From: an uncultured Eubacteriales bacterium
Lineage (GTDB): Bacteria > Bacillota > Clostridia > Lachnospirales > Lachnospiraceae
DNA: 64,000 nucleotides
NCBI GenBank assembly: GCA_949294665.1
Contig: CASFID010000014.1
Location: 108,280 to 172,279, forward strand
Direction of reading: 5' to 3'
Under the pieces are notes generated by a model, which searched no databases, had not been told where the DNA came from, and was given only the letters and a program-made list of their open reading frames with translations. How positions within the stretch are numbered: position 1 is the stretch's first letter; every line of letters starts with the position of its first letter. Of the stretch, positions 29,066 to 37,031 are shown piece after piece. The position numbers were made by a program, and so were the translations under genes.

Positions 29066-29196
29066 TATTCTTCCTCCATCTCTCTTATTCTGATATTATT
29101 GACTGGTTCTCCTAAATTATTGTTAATTATATCATAGAATTAATAAAAAAAGAAAAAATCCACATAAGATTCTTTCTTTTCCTATTTTCATTTATT

Positions 29197-29544
29197 CTAT
29201 TTTCTGTTATGCTGCTGCTCCTGCAACTGTCCCATGAGACGGCTTATCAGCTCCTGGTTCGTCCGGCTGAGCCTGCTGTATGCGCGGAAGAAGTCCATTT
29301 TCTGTCCCATGTTCTTCTCTATCTCTATCCTGTATTCTTCTGTCATCCGTGAATCTGATAACTTCAGTATGTAGTCGACTGATACATGAAACACCTTTGA
29401 GAGATCTTTTAATATATCTGCCGGAAGTGAATTCTCTCCGTTCTCTATCCGGCTTATCGTCTGTTGGGAAACGTTTATCATCCCGGCAAGGTCTTCCTGT
29501 CTGAGCCCTCTTTCCTGTCGCAGTTCTCTGATCCGGTTATCCAA
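29197..29544 (-). CDS. XRE-family HTH regulator
   Basis: A 115-residue protein with an N-terminal lambda-repressor-like HTH (about 5-60: RQEDLAGMINVSQQTISRIE) and a C-terminal tail without a recognisable sensor domain. The start is TTG at 29544: the next in-frame codon upstream region contains a stop, and an AAAGGTG site precedes it by 11 bp. It is divergent from a second XRE gene. Targets are unknown. Confidence 0.82.
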   Translation of the reverse strand: MDNRIRELRQERGLRQEDLAGMINVSQQTISRIENGENSLPADILKDLSKVFHVSVDYILKLSDSRMTEEYRIEIEKNMGQKMDFFRAYSRLSRTNQELISRLMGQLQEQQHNRK

Positions 29545-29616
29545 AGTATCTCACACACCTTTTAGTATTTACACTTATTGTATCTGATAAAACCGTATAC
29601 GATATCCATATTTCAT

Positions 29617-29628
29617 GTATTATAATAC
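29617..29628. promoter_or_regulatory. Palindrome GTATTATAATAC between divergent XRE genes
   Basis: A perfect 12-bp palindrome that contains TATAAT on both strands. It lies in the 163-bp gap between the two XRE genes, close to other symmetric motifs (GTATAC near 29596, GATATC near 29601). It is a likely shared promoter and operator region, by inference. Confidence 0.4.
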
Positions 29629-29707
29629 TCAATTGCCGGATATTTGGAACCTCATTATCATAAATAATGATAGAATTGCATAAGGAAGAACAGGCTCAGG
29701 GAAACAT

Positions 29708-29974
29708 ATGAAAGACTATATAGAAAATATCATCGGAGACAATATCCGCACCCTGCGAAGACAAAGGGCCATAAATCAGACAACGCTCGCCGCCGAACTC
29801 AACATCCGGCGTCAGTCGGTGTCTGCATACGAGCGCGGCGTCACTCTGCCCGATATCTATATCCTCATACGCATCGCCGACTATTTCGGGATCTCATTGG
29901 ATGAGCTTACCGGACATACCGGGACGTATCCCCGGGGTCCCGGCGCTTCAGACAAGAGCCGGACGAATGGATAA
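29708..29974 (+). CDS. Small XRE-family HTH protein
   Basis: An 88-residue single-domain HTH protein: residues 6-65 are the DNA-binding domain (NQTTLAAELNIRRQSVSAYE) with the following helix LPDIYILIRIADYFGISLDEL. The last 20 residues are low in structure. The ribosome binding site before the ATG at 29708 is weak (GGGAAAC). It has no toxin-like partner beside it and is divergent from the other XRE gene. Confidence 0.78.
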   Translation: MKDYIENIIGDNIRTLRRQRAINQTTLAAELNIRRQSVSAYERGVTLPDIYILIRIADYFGISLDELTGHTGTYPRGPGASDKSRTNG

Positions 29975-30017
29975 AAAAAGAATTGCGTCCTGCGGATGTT
30001 GTATCTCCGCAGGACGC
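29975..30017 (-). terminator. Terminator of the lipoprotein gene
   Basis: Perfect 12-bp stem GCGTCCTGCGGA / TCCGCAGGACGC (29985-30017) followed on the minus strand by AATTCTTTTTTT. On the plus strand it also lies just after the small XRE gene, though with only a weak T-run. Confidence 0.8.
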
Positions 30018-30115
30018 TGTCTGTTATCGGTCATATGTTCTTCTTCTGATATCAAGAGGCGTTCCGGTATCTGGCGCCTGGCCGTCAGCAGAATGCTTCC
30101 GTCATTTCTTACGCA

Positions 30116-30835
30116 TCAGTCCTTTGTCCAACTGTGCACGACATCTGTCCCGGGACTGACCAGATCCATCTTTGTAGCATCCTCATTCAGCGTATACTCA
30201 TATTCCAGGGATCCGCCTTCTACCACGATACGAAAGAACAGTTTTCCCTTCTCGTCGGCCACTACGCTGAACGTCCCTTCCGTGTCGCCTCCGGCGCTTT
30301 TGATCGTCACTTTCCCGTCATCATCAAACAGATATCTGTTGCCGCTGGCATCCGCCCATTCACCCAGAAGGCCGGCCGCACGCCCATCGTCCAGATCCAG
30401 GAATTCCAGATCCTCCGGAAGAAATCTGAGGTCCTCGCCGCCGTCCAGGGAGGTCAGATCGATCCCGTAGCCGGTGATGTCTGTAGAAAGGGCGTAGAGC
30501 GCCTCTTCCTCTGTGTCATCCATGATGATGCGCAGGGTGATATTGTTCTCATCGTCAAAACCGCACTCAAATGTAAACGGACTGCCGTCTTTCGTCCCGG
30601 TCCCGTCCTCATTCAGCACGTAAATCTCATCTGTTCCCGATACGATCCATGTGTCTGAGACTGCCTTTGTCACCGATTCACTCGGCAGGCTGACATTGTC
30701 TCCAAGCGAATCCTTCGCATCATTTGCGAACTCATCCACCTTTTCTGTCGTCGATTTCCCCGCCCTTTTCTCCTCGCTGCAACCCGACAGGCAGAGCACG
30801 GCGGCTGCTGCTATCAATACTAATTTTTTTCTCAT
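30116..30835 (-). CDS. Predicted lipoprotein of unknown function
   Basis: A 239-residue protein with a lipoprotein signal: MRKKLVLIAAAAVLCLSGC, lipobox LSGC with Cys19 as the lipidation site. The rest is acidic and repetitive in feel, with two segments of similar layout (INVLNEDGTGTKDGSPFTF-like near 75 and YLFDDDGKVTIKSAGGD near 165) that suggest two small beta domains. I recognise no catalytic motif. The start at 30835 follows GGAGAAG. It has its own terminator downstream and a tRNA gene upstream. Confidence 0.8.
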   Translation of the reverse strand: MRKKLVLIAAAAVLCLSGCSEEKRAGKSTTEKVDEFANDAKDSLGDNVSLPSESVTKAVSDTWIVSGTDEIYVLNEDGTGTKDGSPFTFECGFDDENNITLRIIMDDTEEEALYALSTDITGYGIDLTSLDGGEDLRFLPEDLEFLDLDDGRAAGLLGEWADASGNRYLFDDDGKVTIKSAGGDTEGTFSVVADEKGKLFFRIVVEGGSLEYEYTLNEDATKMDLVSPGTDVVHSWTKD

Positions 30836-30862
30836 GCTGTTTCTTCTCCAGACTTGTTAAAA

Positions 30863-30909
30863 TATACGAAAAATCCGAAGCCGTTCCCGATTGGAACCGA
30901 CTTCGGATT
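30863..30909 (-). terminator. Terminator of tRNA-Leu(AAG)
   Basis: Arms AATCCGAAG (30872-30880) and CTTCGGATT (30901-30909), plus an inner GTTCC/GGAAC pair. On the minus strand they are followed by TTTTTCGTAT. It lies 13 bp after the tRNA. Confidence 0.85.
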
Positions 30910-30921
30910 ACTACTGTTCAC

Positions 30922-31005
30922 TGCGGAAGATGGGACTTGAACCCACACGGCACGAATGCCACAAGATCCTTAGTCTTGCTCGTCTGCCAGTTCCGACACT
31001 TCCGC
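30922..31005 (-). tRNA. tRNA-Leu, anticodon AAG
   Basis: An 84-nt class II tRNA. The acceptor GCGGAAG pairs with CTTCCGC; the anticodon stem is CAAGA/TCTTG and the loop CTAAGGA, giving anticodon AAG (complement of 30969-30971). A long variable arm (TGGCATTCGTGCC) and the T-loop GTTCAAG follow. CCA is not encoded. An A at position 34 is uncommon in bacterial tRNA-Leu and would need deamination to inosine by TadA. Confidence 0.95.
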
Positions 31006-31054
31006 ATGCCATATATTCTGCAGCCATTCCCTCTCGGTCCTGACCACAAGTGAT

Positions 31055-31083
31055 ATGATACTATGGCATGTGGAAAAAGTCAA
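31055..31083 (-). promoter_or_regulatory. tRNA-Leu(AAG) promoter
   Basis: Minus-strand TTGACT (31078-31083), 17-bp spacer, TATCAT (31055-31060), about 50 bp before the tRNA 5' end. Confidence 0.75.
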
Positions 31084-31160
31084 CAATTATTTTGGAAAAT
31101 CATAAAGTCCGAAAATTGTGCCAGTTTTTCTGAAATTTTTGAATATTCGCACCTCAATGA

Positions 31161-32546
31161 CTATTGTACAGATCCGTCAATCTTCGGGATCCCGTCAAAT
31201 CCGACCTGGAGTTCTTCGTCCGTCGGGATGTGATCCGACATTTCTCCGTTGTTGTATTTCTCATATGCGACCATGTCGAAATATCCCGTTCCGGTAAGGC
31301 CGAAGAGGATCGTCTTCTCCTCTCCTGTCTCCTTGCATTTCAGCGCCTCATCGATGGCTGCTTTGATCGCATGGCTGCTTTCCGGCGCAGGCAGGATGCC
31401 CTCCACTCTCGCGAACTGCTCCGCAGCCTCGAAGACTGCGGTCTGCTCGACCGAGCGTGCCTCCATGTATCCGTCGTGATAAAGCTGTGACAGTACGGAA
31501 CTCATGCCGTGATATCTGAGTCCTCCCGCATGGTTCGCAGACGGGATAAAGCCGCTTCCGAGCGTATACATCTTCGCCAGAGGGCATACCATTCCCGTAT
31601 CACAGAAGTCATATGCGAATACCCCTCTTGTCATACTCGGGCAGGATGCAGGCTCAACTGCTATGAAGCGATAATCCGCCTCTCCGCGGAGTTTCTCTCC
31701 CATAAACGGCGAGATCAGTCCGCCCAGATTTGAGCCGCCGCCTGCGCATCCTATAATGATATCGGGTTTGATCCCGTATTTGTCCATCGCGATCTTTGTC
31801 TCAACGCCGATGATCGACTGATGCAGGAGCACCTGATTGAGAACGCTTCCGAGCACGTATCTGTAACCTTCGTTGTGTGTTGCCACCTCGACCGCCTCAG
31901 AGATCGCACAGCCGAGGCTGCCTGTCGTTCCCGGGTGCTCTGCGAGTATCTTCCTCCCGACTTCCGTTGTATCAGAAGGGGACGGCGTCACGCTCGCCCC
32001 GTAAGTCCTCATCACTTCGCGGCGGAACGGTTTCTGCTCATAGGAACATTTTACCATGTACACCTTACAGTCCAGATCAAGATAGGCGCACGCCATGGCG
32101 AGAGCGGTTCCCCACTGTCCTGCTCCCGTCTCTGTGGTGACTCCCTTAAGGCCCTGATCTTTCGCATAATATGCCTGAGCGATCGCCGAGTTCAGTTTAT
32201 GACTTCCGGATGTATTATTCCCCTCGAATTTGTAATAGATCTTTGCCGGGGTCTGGAGCTTCTCCTCCAGGCAGTAGGCCCTGACAAGCGGCGACGGACG
32301 GTACATCTTATAGAAATCCCTGATCTTCCGGGGAATCTCGATATAACGGTTATCATTGTCCAGCTCCTGCTTTACCAGTTCATCGCAGAACACTGCGCCC
32401 AGCTCTTCGGCCGTCATAGGCTTGAGTGTCGCTGGATTTAAGAGGGGAGCCGGTTTGTTCTTCATATCCGCGCGGACATTGTACCATTCTTTCGGCATTT
32501 CACTCTCTTCAAGATAGATTTTGTAAGGGATCTTTTTCTCACTCAT
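31161..32546 (-). CDS. Tryptophan synthase beta chain, TrpB2 type
   Basis: A 461-residue PLP enzyme of the longer TrpB2 subfamily, which makes tryptophan from indole and serine and can work without TrpA. The PLP lysine is in EGNNTSGSHKLNSA near 115, the phosphate-binding loop is GCAGGGSNLGG near 265, and ETGAGQWGT near 145 fits the subfamily. I chose the ATG at 32546 because AAAGGAG is 8 bp upstream; the longer frame runs into the leader. A tryptophan T-box leader precedes it and supports the assignment. No trp operon genes are adjacent. Confidence 0.93.
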   Translation of the reverse strand: MSEKKIPYKIYLEESEMPKEWYNVRADMKNKPAPLLNPATLKPMTAEELGAVFCDELVKQELDNDNRYIEIPRKIRDFYKMYRPSPLVRAYCLEEKLQTPAKIYYKFEGNNTSGSHKLNSAIAQAYYAKDQGLKGVTTETGAGQWGTALAMACAYLDLDCKVYMVKCSYEQKPFRREVMRTYGASVTPSPSDTTEVGRKILAEHPGTTGSLGCAISEAVEVATHNEGYRYVLGSVLNQVLLHQSIIGVETKIAMDKYGIKPDIIIGCAGGGSNLGGLISPFMGEKLRGEADYRFIAVEPASCPSMTRGVFAYDFCDTGMVCPLAKMYTLGSGFIPSANHAGGLRYHGMSSVLSQLYHDGYMEARSVEQTAVFEAAEQFARVEGILPAPESSHAIKAAIDEALKCKETGEEKTILFGLTGTGYFDMVAYEKYNNGEMSDHIPTDEELQVGFDGIPKIDGSVQ

Positions 32547-32604
32547 ATTTCTTCTCCTTTCATTTTCCGGGACTCGAACCCTTTGCTCCGGATATCCGGC
32601 CAAA

Positions 32605-32915
32605 CAACATAAAAGCTCTCGTCCCATACAACTAAGATATTGCAGGGACAAGAGCTGTTATTCTAACTCCTGCGGTGCCACCCGGCTTGATGCTCGCGCA
32701 TCCACTCATCGCATACTGACATATGCTCCTTTTTCTAACGAAGTGCAGTCTCCGTCTCACCTACCGGCCGGCACGCGTGTTAAAACAGAAAGCGTCCGGC
32801 TTTCAGATCGCCCTCAGAAGCCCATTCATCCTGGCACTTGCCTGCCGCGATCCCACCATCCGCAGCTCTCTGTACAGCAGTAATCCAAAACTACTTGCTC
32901 TTCCTCATCAGTTTA
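32605..32915 (-). promoter_or_regulatory. T-box leader, tryptophan-specific
   Basis: Minus-strand T-box riboswitch. The conserved T-box sequence GGGTGGCACCGC lies at 32671-32683. A terminator follows (GCTCTTGTCCC at 32645-32655 with GGGACGAGAGC at 32615-32625, then TTTTATGTT). Stem I contains AGAGAG and GGTGGGA motifs. The specifier loop reads GAA-TGG-GC, so the codon at 32822-32824 (complement) is UGG, tryptophan. Uncharged tRNA-Trp should allow read-through into trpB2. Confidence 0.88.
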
Positions 32916-32920
32916 AGGTG

Positions 32921-32949
32921 ACTTTACCACGCTAAAGAGAAATTGTCAA
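32921..32949 (-). promoter_or_regulatory. Promoter of the T-box/trpB2 unit
   Basis: Minus-strand consensus TTGACA (32944-32949), 17-bp spacer, TAAAGT (32921-32926), just before the T-box leader. Confidence 0.8.
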
Positions 32950-32980
32950 TACTTTTTTCTCTTTTCTGATGCAACGCGTA

Positions 32981-34000
32981 TCAGTATCTGTTGTGGACTT
33001 TTTCTGCAAAACACATAAAATCTTTCAGCTCTATGAATTTCCCTCCATCAAGCACGGCTTTTCCGCTCATCCTGCCGAACACCTGATGCTGATCCGACGA
33101 TACGACAACTGCCGAGAGACTTGCCGAACGATCCAGCACCGGCTCAAACTCCATCTCAAACCGTCCGTCGCTGGAAGTAAAACGCCACGGCCGCATTCTG
33201 TCATCTTTCGGGATATGGAACGTCACATCGTCCAGTTTATATCCCTTTCCGTCGTAGAACAGGATGTTTTCCGTCGCCGCTGAAGTATCCCCGAATCCGT
33301 ACCCGATATTAAATCCAAACGGCCTGCCGCCTATCGTGCCGTTCCCGGAACTCCAGTACCACGTATTGTCATAAGTCCATACTCCCCGGCCCCAGTCGAG
33401 CGTTCCGTAATCGTTTGACGGATCAAACCAGTATGTCGCATCGTCAAAAGACATATATCCCTCAGCCGGCATACAGTTGATCTTCTGATTATAATAGAAC
33501 GCTTTCCTGCCGCTCCACGGCGTTGCAGTCACGATCGTATCCATCTCCGGCTGTTCCAGAGTGATCTCGCAGTAAAACGGCTTTCCCCTGTAGAAGTCCC
33601 TGAAATCGCAGGAAATAATCCTCTTATTTTCGTCGATTCGGTATTCAAGCCGGAGTCTCTTGTCACGGAAACTTACATTTCCCCGCTCCGACGAAGAAGG
33701 CATGTTCATCTTCCCCATCGGGAACGGAGTGAGTACCGTCTCCGTGTGTTCCCATTTCTCCTTAAAATTGAGCAGGGACACGGATTGAAGTCCGATATAT
33801 CCGTTGTCCGACAGCGTAAACGCCGCTCCGTAATCTTCGCTCATCACCAGATAATAGTCCCATTCTTTGATGCGCAGAGCCGGAGAAGCGATCTTGCTCC
33901 TGTCATATTTCCATACCTGTCTGCGCGCCCAGCCCGGCTCGATGATAAAGCCTTTTTCATCGAGCAGCGGCTGCTCTTTTGTAACCTCATGATTTCTCAC
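32981..34000 (-). CDS. DUF2804 family protein
   Basis: A 339-residue protein with the DUF2804 pattern: Trp- and Tyr-rich beta segments such as DFRDFYRGKPFYCEITLEQPE near 140, TATPWSGRKAFYYNQKINCMPAEG near 165 and LDWGRGVWTYDNTWYWSSG near 200-220. The fold may resemble lipocalin-like domains. It has no signal peptide, so it is cytosolic. The start is GTG at 34000, with AAGGGG 10 bp upstream and no usable ATG nearby. Function is unknown. Confidence 0.85.
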   Translation of the reverse strand: MRNHEVTKEQPLLDEKGFIIEPGWARRQVWKYDRSKIASPALRIKEWDYYLVMSEDYGAAFTLSDNGYIGLQSVSLLNFKEKWEHTETVLTPFPMGKMNMPSSSERGNVSFRDKRLRLEYRIDENKRIISCDFRDFYRGKPFYCEITLEQPEMDTIVTATPWSGRKAFYYNQKINCMPAEGYMSFDDATYWFDPSNDYGTLDWGRGVWTYDNTWYWSSGNGTIGGRPFGFNIGYGFGDTSAATENILFYDGKGYKLDDVTFHIPKDDRMRPWRFTSSDGRFEMEFEPVLDRSASLSAVVVSSDQHQVFGRMSGKAVLDGGKFIELKDFMCFAEKVHNRY

Positions 34001-34092
34001 GGTCCATACACCCCTTTTCGCAGCGATCTTTTCCTGCCGCTGTTATTTGGTCTTCCCCTCTTCCGCGCCTCTATGAGGCACAGGATAAAAAG

Positions 34093-34122
34093 AAAAACCC
34101 GAATCCCAACCGGGACCGGGCT
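34093..34122 (-). terminator. Terminator of infC-rpmI-rplT
   Basis: Minus-strand CCCGgTCCCggttGGGAttCGGG hairpin followed by TTTTTCTTTTT, 16 bp after the rplT stop. Confidence 0.85.
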
Positions 34123-34137
34123 TCTGTCTTTATTCTA

Positions 34138-34494
34138 CTACGCAACTTTCTCTTTTGCAAGAGCCGCAAGCGTTGCAAATCCTTCTTTGTCATTTACTGC
34201 CAGCTCTGCCAGCATCTTCCTGTTCATATCGACATTCGCCAGCTTCAGGCCATGCATGAACTTGCTGTAGGACAGGCCGTTCATTCTGGCTGCCGCGTTG
34301 ATGCGGGCGATCCAGAGCTGTCTCATCTGGCGCTTGCGCTGCTTTCTTCCGGCATATGCGGATGTGAGAGCTCTCATCACAGACTGTTTTGCTACTCTGT
34401 ACTGTTTTGAGCGCGCTCCTCTGTATCCTTTTGCCAGTTTCAACGTTCTGTTATGTTTCTTTTTAGCGTTCATTCCGCCTTTAATCCTTGCCAT
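34138..34494 (-). CDS. rplT: 50S ribosomal protein L20
   Basis: A 118-residue L20 that binds 23S rRNA and is needed early in subunit assembly. It starts [20 protein letters not shown] and contains [20 protein letters not shown] near 48-66. In Firmicutes L20 also represses this operon by binding the leader upstream of infC; a matching attenuator is present. Last gene of infC-rpmI-rplT. Confidence 0.97.
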   Translation of the reverse strand: MARIKGGMNAKKKHNRTLKLAKGYRGARSKQYRVAKQSVMRALTSAYAGRKQRKRQMRQLWIARINAAARMNGLSYSKFMHGLKLANVDMNRKMLAELAVNDKEGFATLAALAKEKVA

Positions 34495-34560
34495 TTCCTA
34501 ATCCTCCTATCATCAAAACCAATTGATCTGTAATCATTCAGACGCACCATCCCGTACAAT

Positions 34561-34758
34561 TTACAGGTATGGCAGAACTTTCTTCATATTCTTTACGTTT
34601 GTTGCATCTGTGATCGTTGACTGTCTGAGATTTCTTTTTCTCTTTGTTGATTTCTTTGTTAAGATATGGCTCTTGTAAGCTTTATTTCTTTTCAGTTTCC
34701 CTGTACCTGTCTTTTTGAAACGCTTTGCTGCCGCTCTATTTGTTTTGATCTTTGGCAT
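34561..34758 (-). CDS. rpmI: 50S ribosomal protein L35
   Basis: A 65-residue L35: [20 protein letters not shown] followed by [20 protein letters not shown]. The family length and start are typical. It lies 66 bp before rplT and 56 bp after infC. Confidence 0.97.
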   Translation of the reverse strand: MPKIKTNRAAAKRFKKTGTGKLKRNKAYKSHILTKKSTKRKRNLRQSTITDATNVKNMKKVLPYL

Positions 34759-34814
34759 GATAATTTCCTCCTTTATTGTGCTGCCTTACCGGATATCCAT
34801 CCCGGACATACTGT

Positions 34815-35321
34815 TTAGCGTTTTTCAGCCAAAACCATGCTCATAGCTCTTCCTTCCATCTTAGCCGGTTTCTCGACCACTGCGATATCGGAAAGAGTCT
34901 CAGCGAAATCATCCAGAATATGCCTGCTCTGCTGAACATGCGCCATCTCCCTGCCACGGAAGCGAAGAGTGACCTTTACCTTGTTTCCTTTTGTCAGGAA
35001 CTTCCTGGCATTGTTCGTCTTCGTCTTCAGGTCGTTGGTGTCAATATTCGGCGACAGCCGCACTTCTTTGATCTCAACTGTCTTCTGCTTTTTTCTCGCC
35101 TCTTTTTCTTTTCTTGTCTGCTCATACTTATACTTGCCGTAATCGATGATCTTGCAGACCGGCGGTTTTGCCATGGGTGCGATCTTTACCAGGTCAAGCT
35201 CCGCCTCCTGAGCGATCTTCATGGCCTCACGGGCCGACATGATGCCTAACTGCTCTCCATTCTCGCTGATCAGACGGATCTCACGGTCTCTGATCTGTTC
35301 GTTAATCATTAAATCGCTAAT
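34815..35321 (-). CDS. infC: Translation initiation factor IF-3, probable AUU start
   Basis: IF-3 keeps ribosomal subunits apart and checks start codons. The N-domain includes MINEQIRDREIRLISENGEQ and the C-domain VKVTLRFRGREMAH near 100. I place the start at an ATT (35319-35321) that gives I-S-D-L-M-I-N-E-Q: GGAGG (35331-35335) is 9 bp upstream of it but 21 bp upstream of the first ATG at 35309. AUU starts are known for E. coli infC, where IF-3 represses its own translation. The product would be 168 residues. Confidence 0.93.
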   Translation of the reverse strand: MSDLMINEQIRDREIRLISENGEQLGIMSAREAMKIAQEAELDLVKIAPMAKPPVCKIIDYGKYKYEQTRKEKEARKKQKTVEIKEVRLSPNIDTNDLKTKTNNARKFLTKGNKVKVTLRFRGREMAHVQQSRHILDDFAETLSDIAVVEKPAKMEGRAMSMVLAEKR

Positions 35322-35553
35322 TGTCGTATACCTCCGTCAATGAATTCCTTTAGGTTCCTGTGCGAAAACACAAAAAAACGAGTGAATATCATATCCACCC
35401 GACGATCAATCATACAGTCCCGCCACTAACGGAAACCGCTGCTTCAATATCAGACCGATAGTCACCCGATCGTGCTATGGTGAGAGTGGATACTCTACTT
35501 TGTTTTTTGCTTAACGCAAGGATTAATGTATCACATCTTTTCTCTCCTGTCAA
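35322..35553 (-). promoter_or_regulatory. L20-type attenuator leader and promoter of infC-rpmI-rplT
   Basis: Minus-strand promoter TTGACA (35548-35553), 17-bp spacer, TACATT (35525-35530). The roughly 200-nt leader ends in a terminator: CGGGTGGATA / TATTCACTCG (35379-35401) followed by seven T (35372-35378). The 5' arm GGGTGGATA can instead pair with GTATCCACTC (complement of 35484-35493), giving an antiterminator. This arrangement matches the L20 leader family, in which L20 favours termination. The rest of the 35322-35699 gap, up to the SNF gene, holds only that gene's upstream region. Confidence 0.8.
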
Positions 35554-35699
35554 CCGCCAGTTTAAACTTTCGTCAGTTTTCCATTTTTACTTTTTCATCC
35601 TGTACGGGTAAAAACGTGTTATACTATTGTACATATCCGCAGATCTGTCCTCTGTCGGACGGAAAGCCGGACAGGAATAAATGAAAATGGAGTATGTAT

Positions 35700-37025
35700 A
35701 TGAAACCGGAAGCAGTCACACCCAAAGATCGATTTAACAGCAAGTGGGGATTTGTCATCTCCTGCATCGGAAGTTCTGTCGGAATGGCCAATATATGGAT
35801 GTTTCCATACCGGATCGGAGAGTTTGGCGGGTTTGCATTTTTGATCCCGTACCTCGTCTTTACCGTTCTCATCGGCTTCTCCGGAGTCGTGGGCGAGATG
35901 GCGTTCGGACGCGCGATGCAGTCCGGTCCGCTTGGCGCTTTCAGGAAAGCGTTCAAGATAAAAGGACTCCCTCTCGGGACGGCCGCCGGTCTGATCCCTG
36001 TCATCGGTTCTCTTGGCATCGCCGTAGGATACAGTGTGATCATCGGCTGGATCCTGAAATATCTGGCGGACTCAGTCACAGGGAACATCGTAAATGAAAG
36101 CGTACCCGCCGAAGTATTCGCCGGTCTCTCACAGGACTTCGGGAGTGTGCCCTGGCACATGCTGGGGCTTGTCCTGACGCTGATCTGCATGTCTTTTGGG
36201 ATCGCGAAAGGGATTGAGAAGATAAACAAGATCCTGATGCCCTCCTTTTTTGTCCTGTTTCTTTTTCTCGCCGTGCGCGTCGCGTTTCTCGACGGCTCGA
36301 CAGAAGGGTATCTCTATCTGTTCCAACCCGACTGGTCCGCAATGGCAGAACCCCGGACATGGGTGTATGCAATGGGACAGGCGTTTTTCTCCCTGTCGGT
36401 GGCGGGCAGCGGCACTGTCGTCTACGGAAGTTATCTGAAATCCGATACAGACGTCATAAGCAGCGCAAGATATGTCGCGTTCTTCGACACTGTGGCCGCC
36501 CTGCTCGCCGGGCTCGTCATCATCCCCGCCGTGTTTGCATACGGGATGGATCCGGATTCCGGCCCGGGACTTCTCTTCATCACGATCCCCTCTGTGATCC
36601 GGAGCATTCCCTTTGGCGGCCTGTTTGCCTTCCTGCTCTTCCTCGCCGTTCTCTTTGCCGGAACGACCTCTCTTATCAATCTTCTGGAGAGTCCGGTAGA
36701 AGCGCTGCAGTCCAATCTGGGCTGGGGAAGGTTGCCGTCTCTTATCCTCGTCGGCGCGGCGACTGCCGGCGCAGGTCTTTTTGTTGAGGGGGATCTGTTA
36801 AGTCCATGGATGGACAGTATCTCCATCTACATCATTCCGCTTGGAGCGCTGCTCGCAGGCATCGCCATGTTCTGGATCTGTGGCAGAGCCTTCGCCCGCA
36901 ACGCTGTGCAGCTCGGCAGGATACGCACTCTTGGGCGCTGGTTTGAACCGATGACAAGATATGTCTTCTGCGGCGTGGCCCTGCTCGTATATATCCTGGG
37001 GATATTCTACGGAGGGATCGGATGA
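35700..37025 (+). CDS. Sodium-dependent SNF-family transporter
   Basis: A 441-residue neurotransmitter:sodium symporter (LeuT fold) with about eleven membrane helices. The N-terminus has the family block KWGFVISCIGSSVGMANIWMFPYRIGEFGG (read as two parts at 14-43), covering the Na+ and substrate sites of helix 1. Bacterial members import amino acids; the substrate here cannot be read. I chose the ATG at 35700, with GGAG 7 bp upstream; the ATG at 35694 is too close to that site. It converges with the degV-like gene, 6 bp away. Confidence 0.92.
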   Translation: MKPEAVTPKDRFNSKWGFVISCIGSSVGMANIWMFPYRIGEFGGFAFLIPYLVFTVLIGFSGVVGEMAFGRAMQSGPLGAFRKAFKIKGLPLGTAAGLIPVIGSLGIAVGYSVIIGWILKYLADSVTGNIVNESVPAEVFAGLSQDFGSVPWHMLGLVLTLICMSFGIAKGIEKINKILMPSFFVLFLFLAVRVAFLDGSTEGYLYLFQPDWSAMAEPRTWVYAMGQAFFSLSVAGSGTVVYGSYLKSDTDVISSARYVAFFDTVAALLAGLVIIPAVFAYGMDPDSGPGLLFITIPSVIRSIPFGGLFAFLLFLAVLFAGTTSLINLLESPVEALQSNLGWGRLPSLILVGAATAGAGLFVEGDLLSPWMDSISIYIIPLGALLAGIAMFWICGRAFARNAVQLGRIRTLGRWFEPMTRYVFCGVALLVYILGIFYGGIG

Positions 37026-37031
37026 GTCCTC

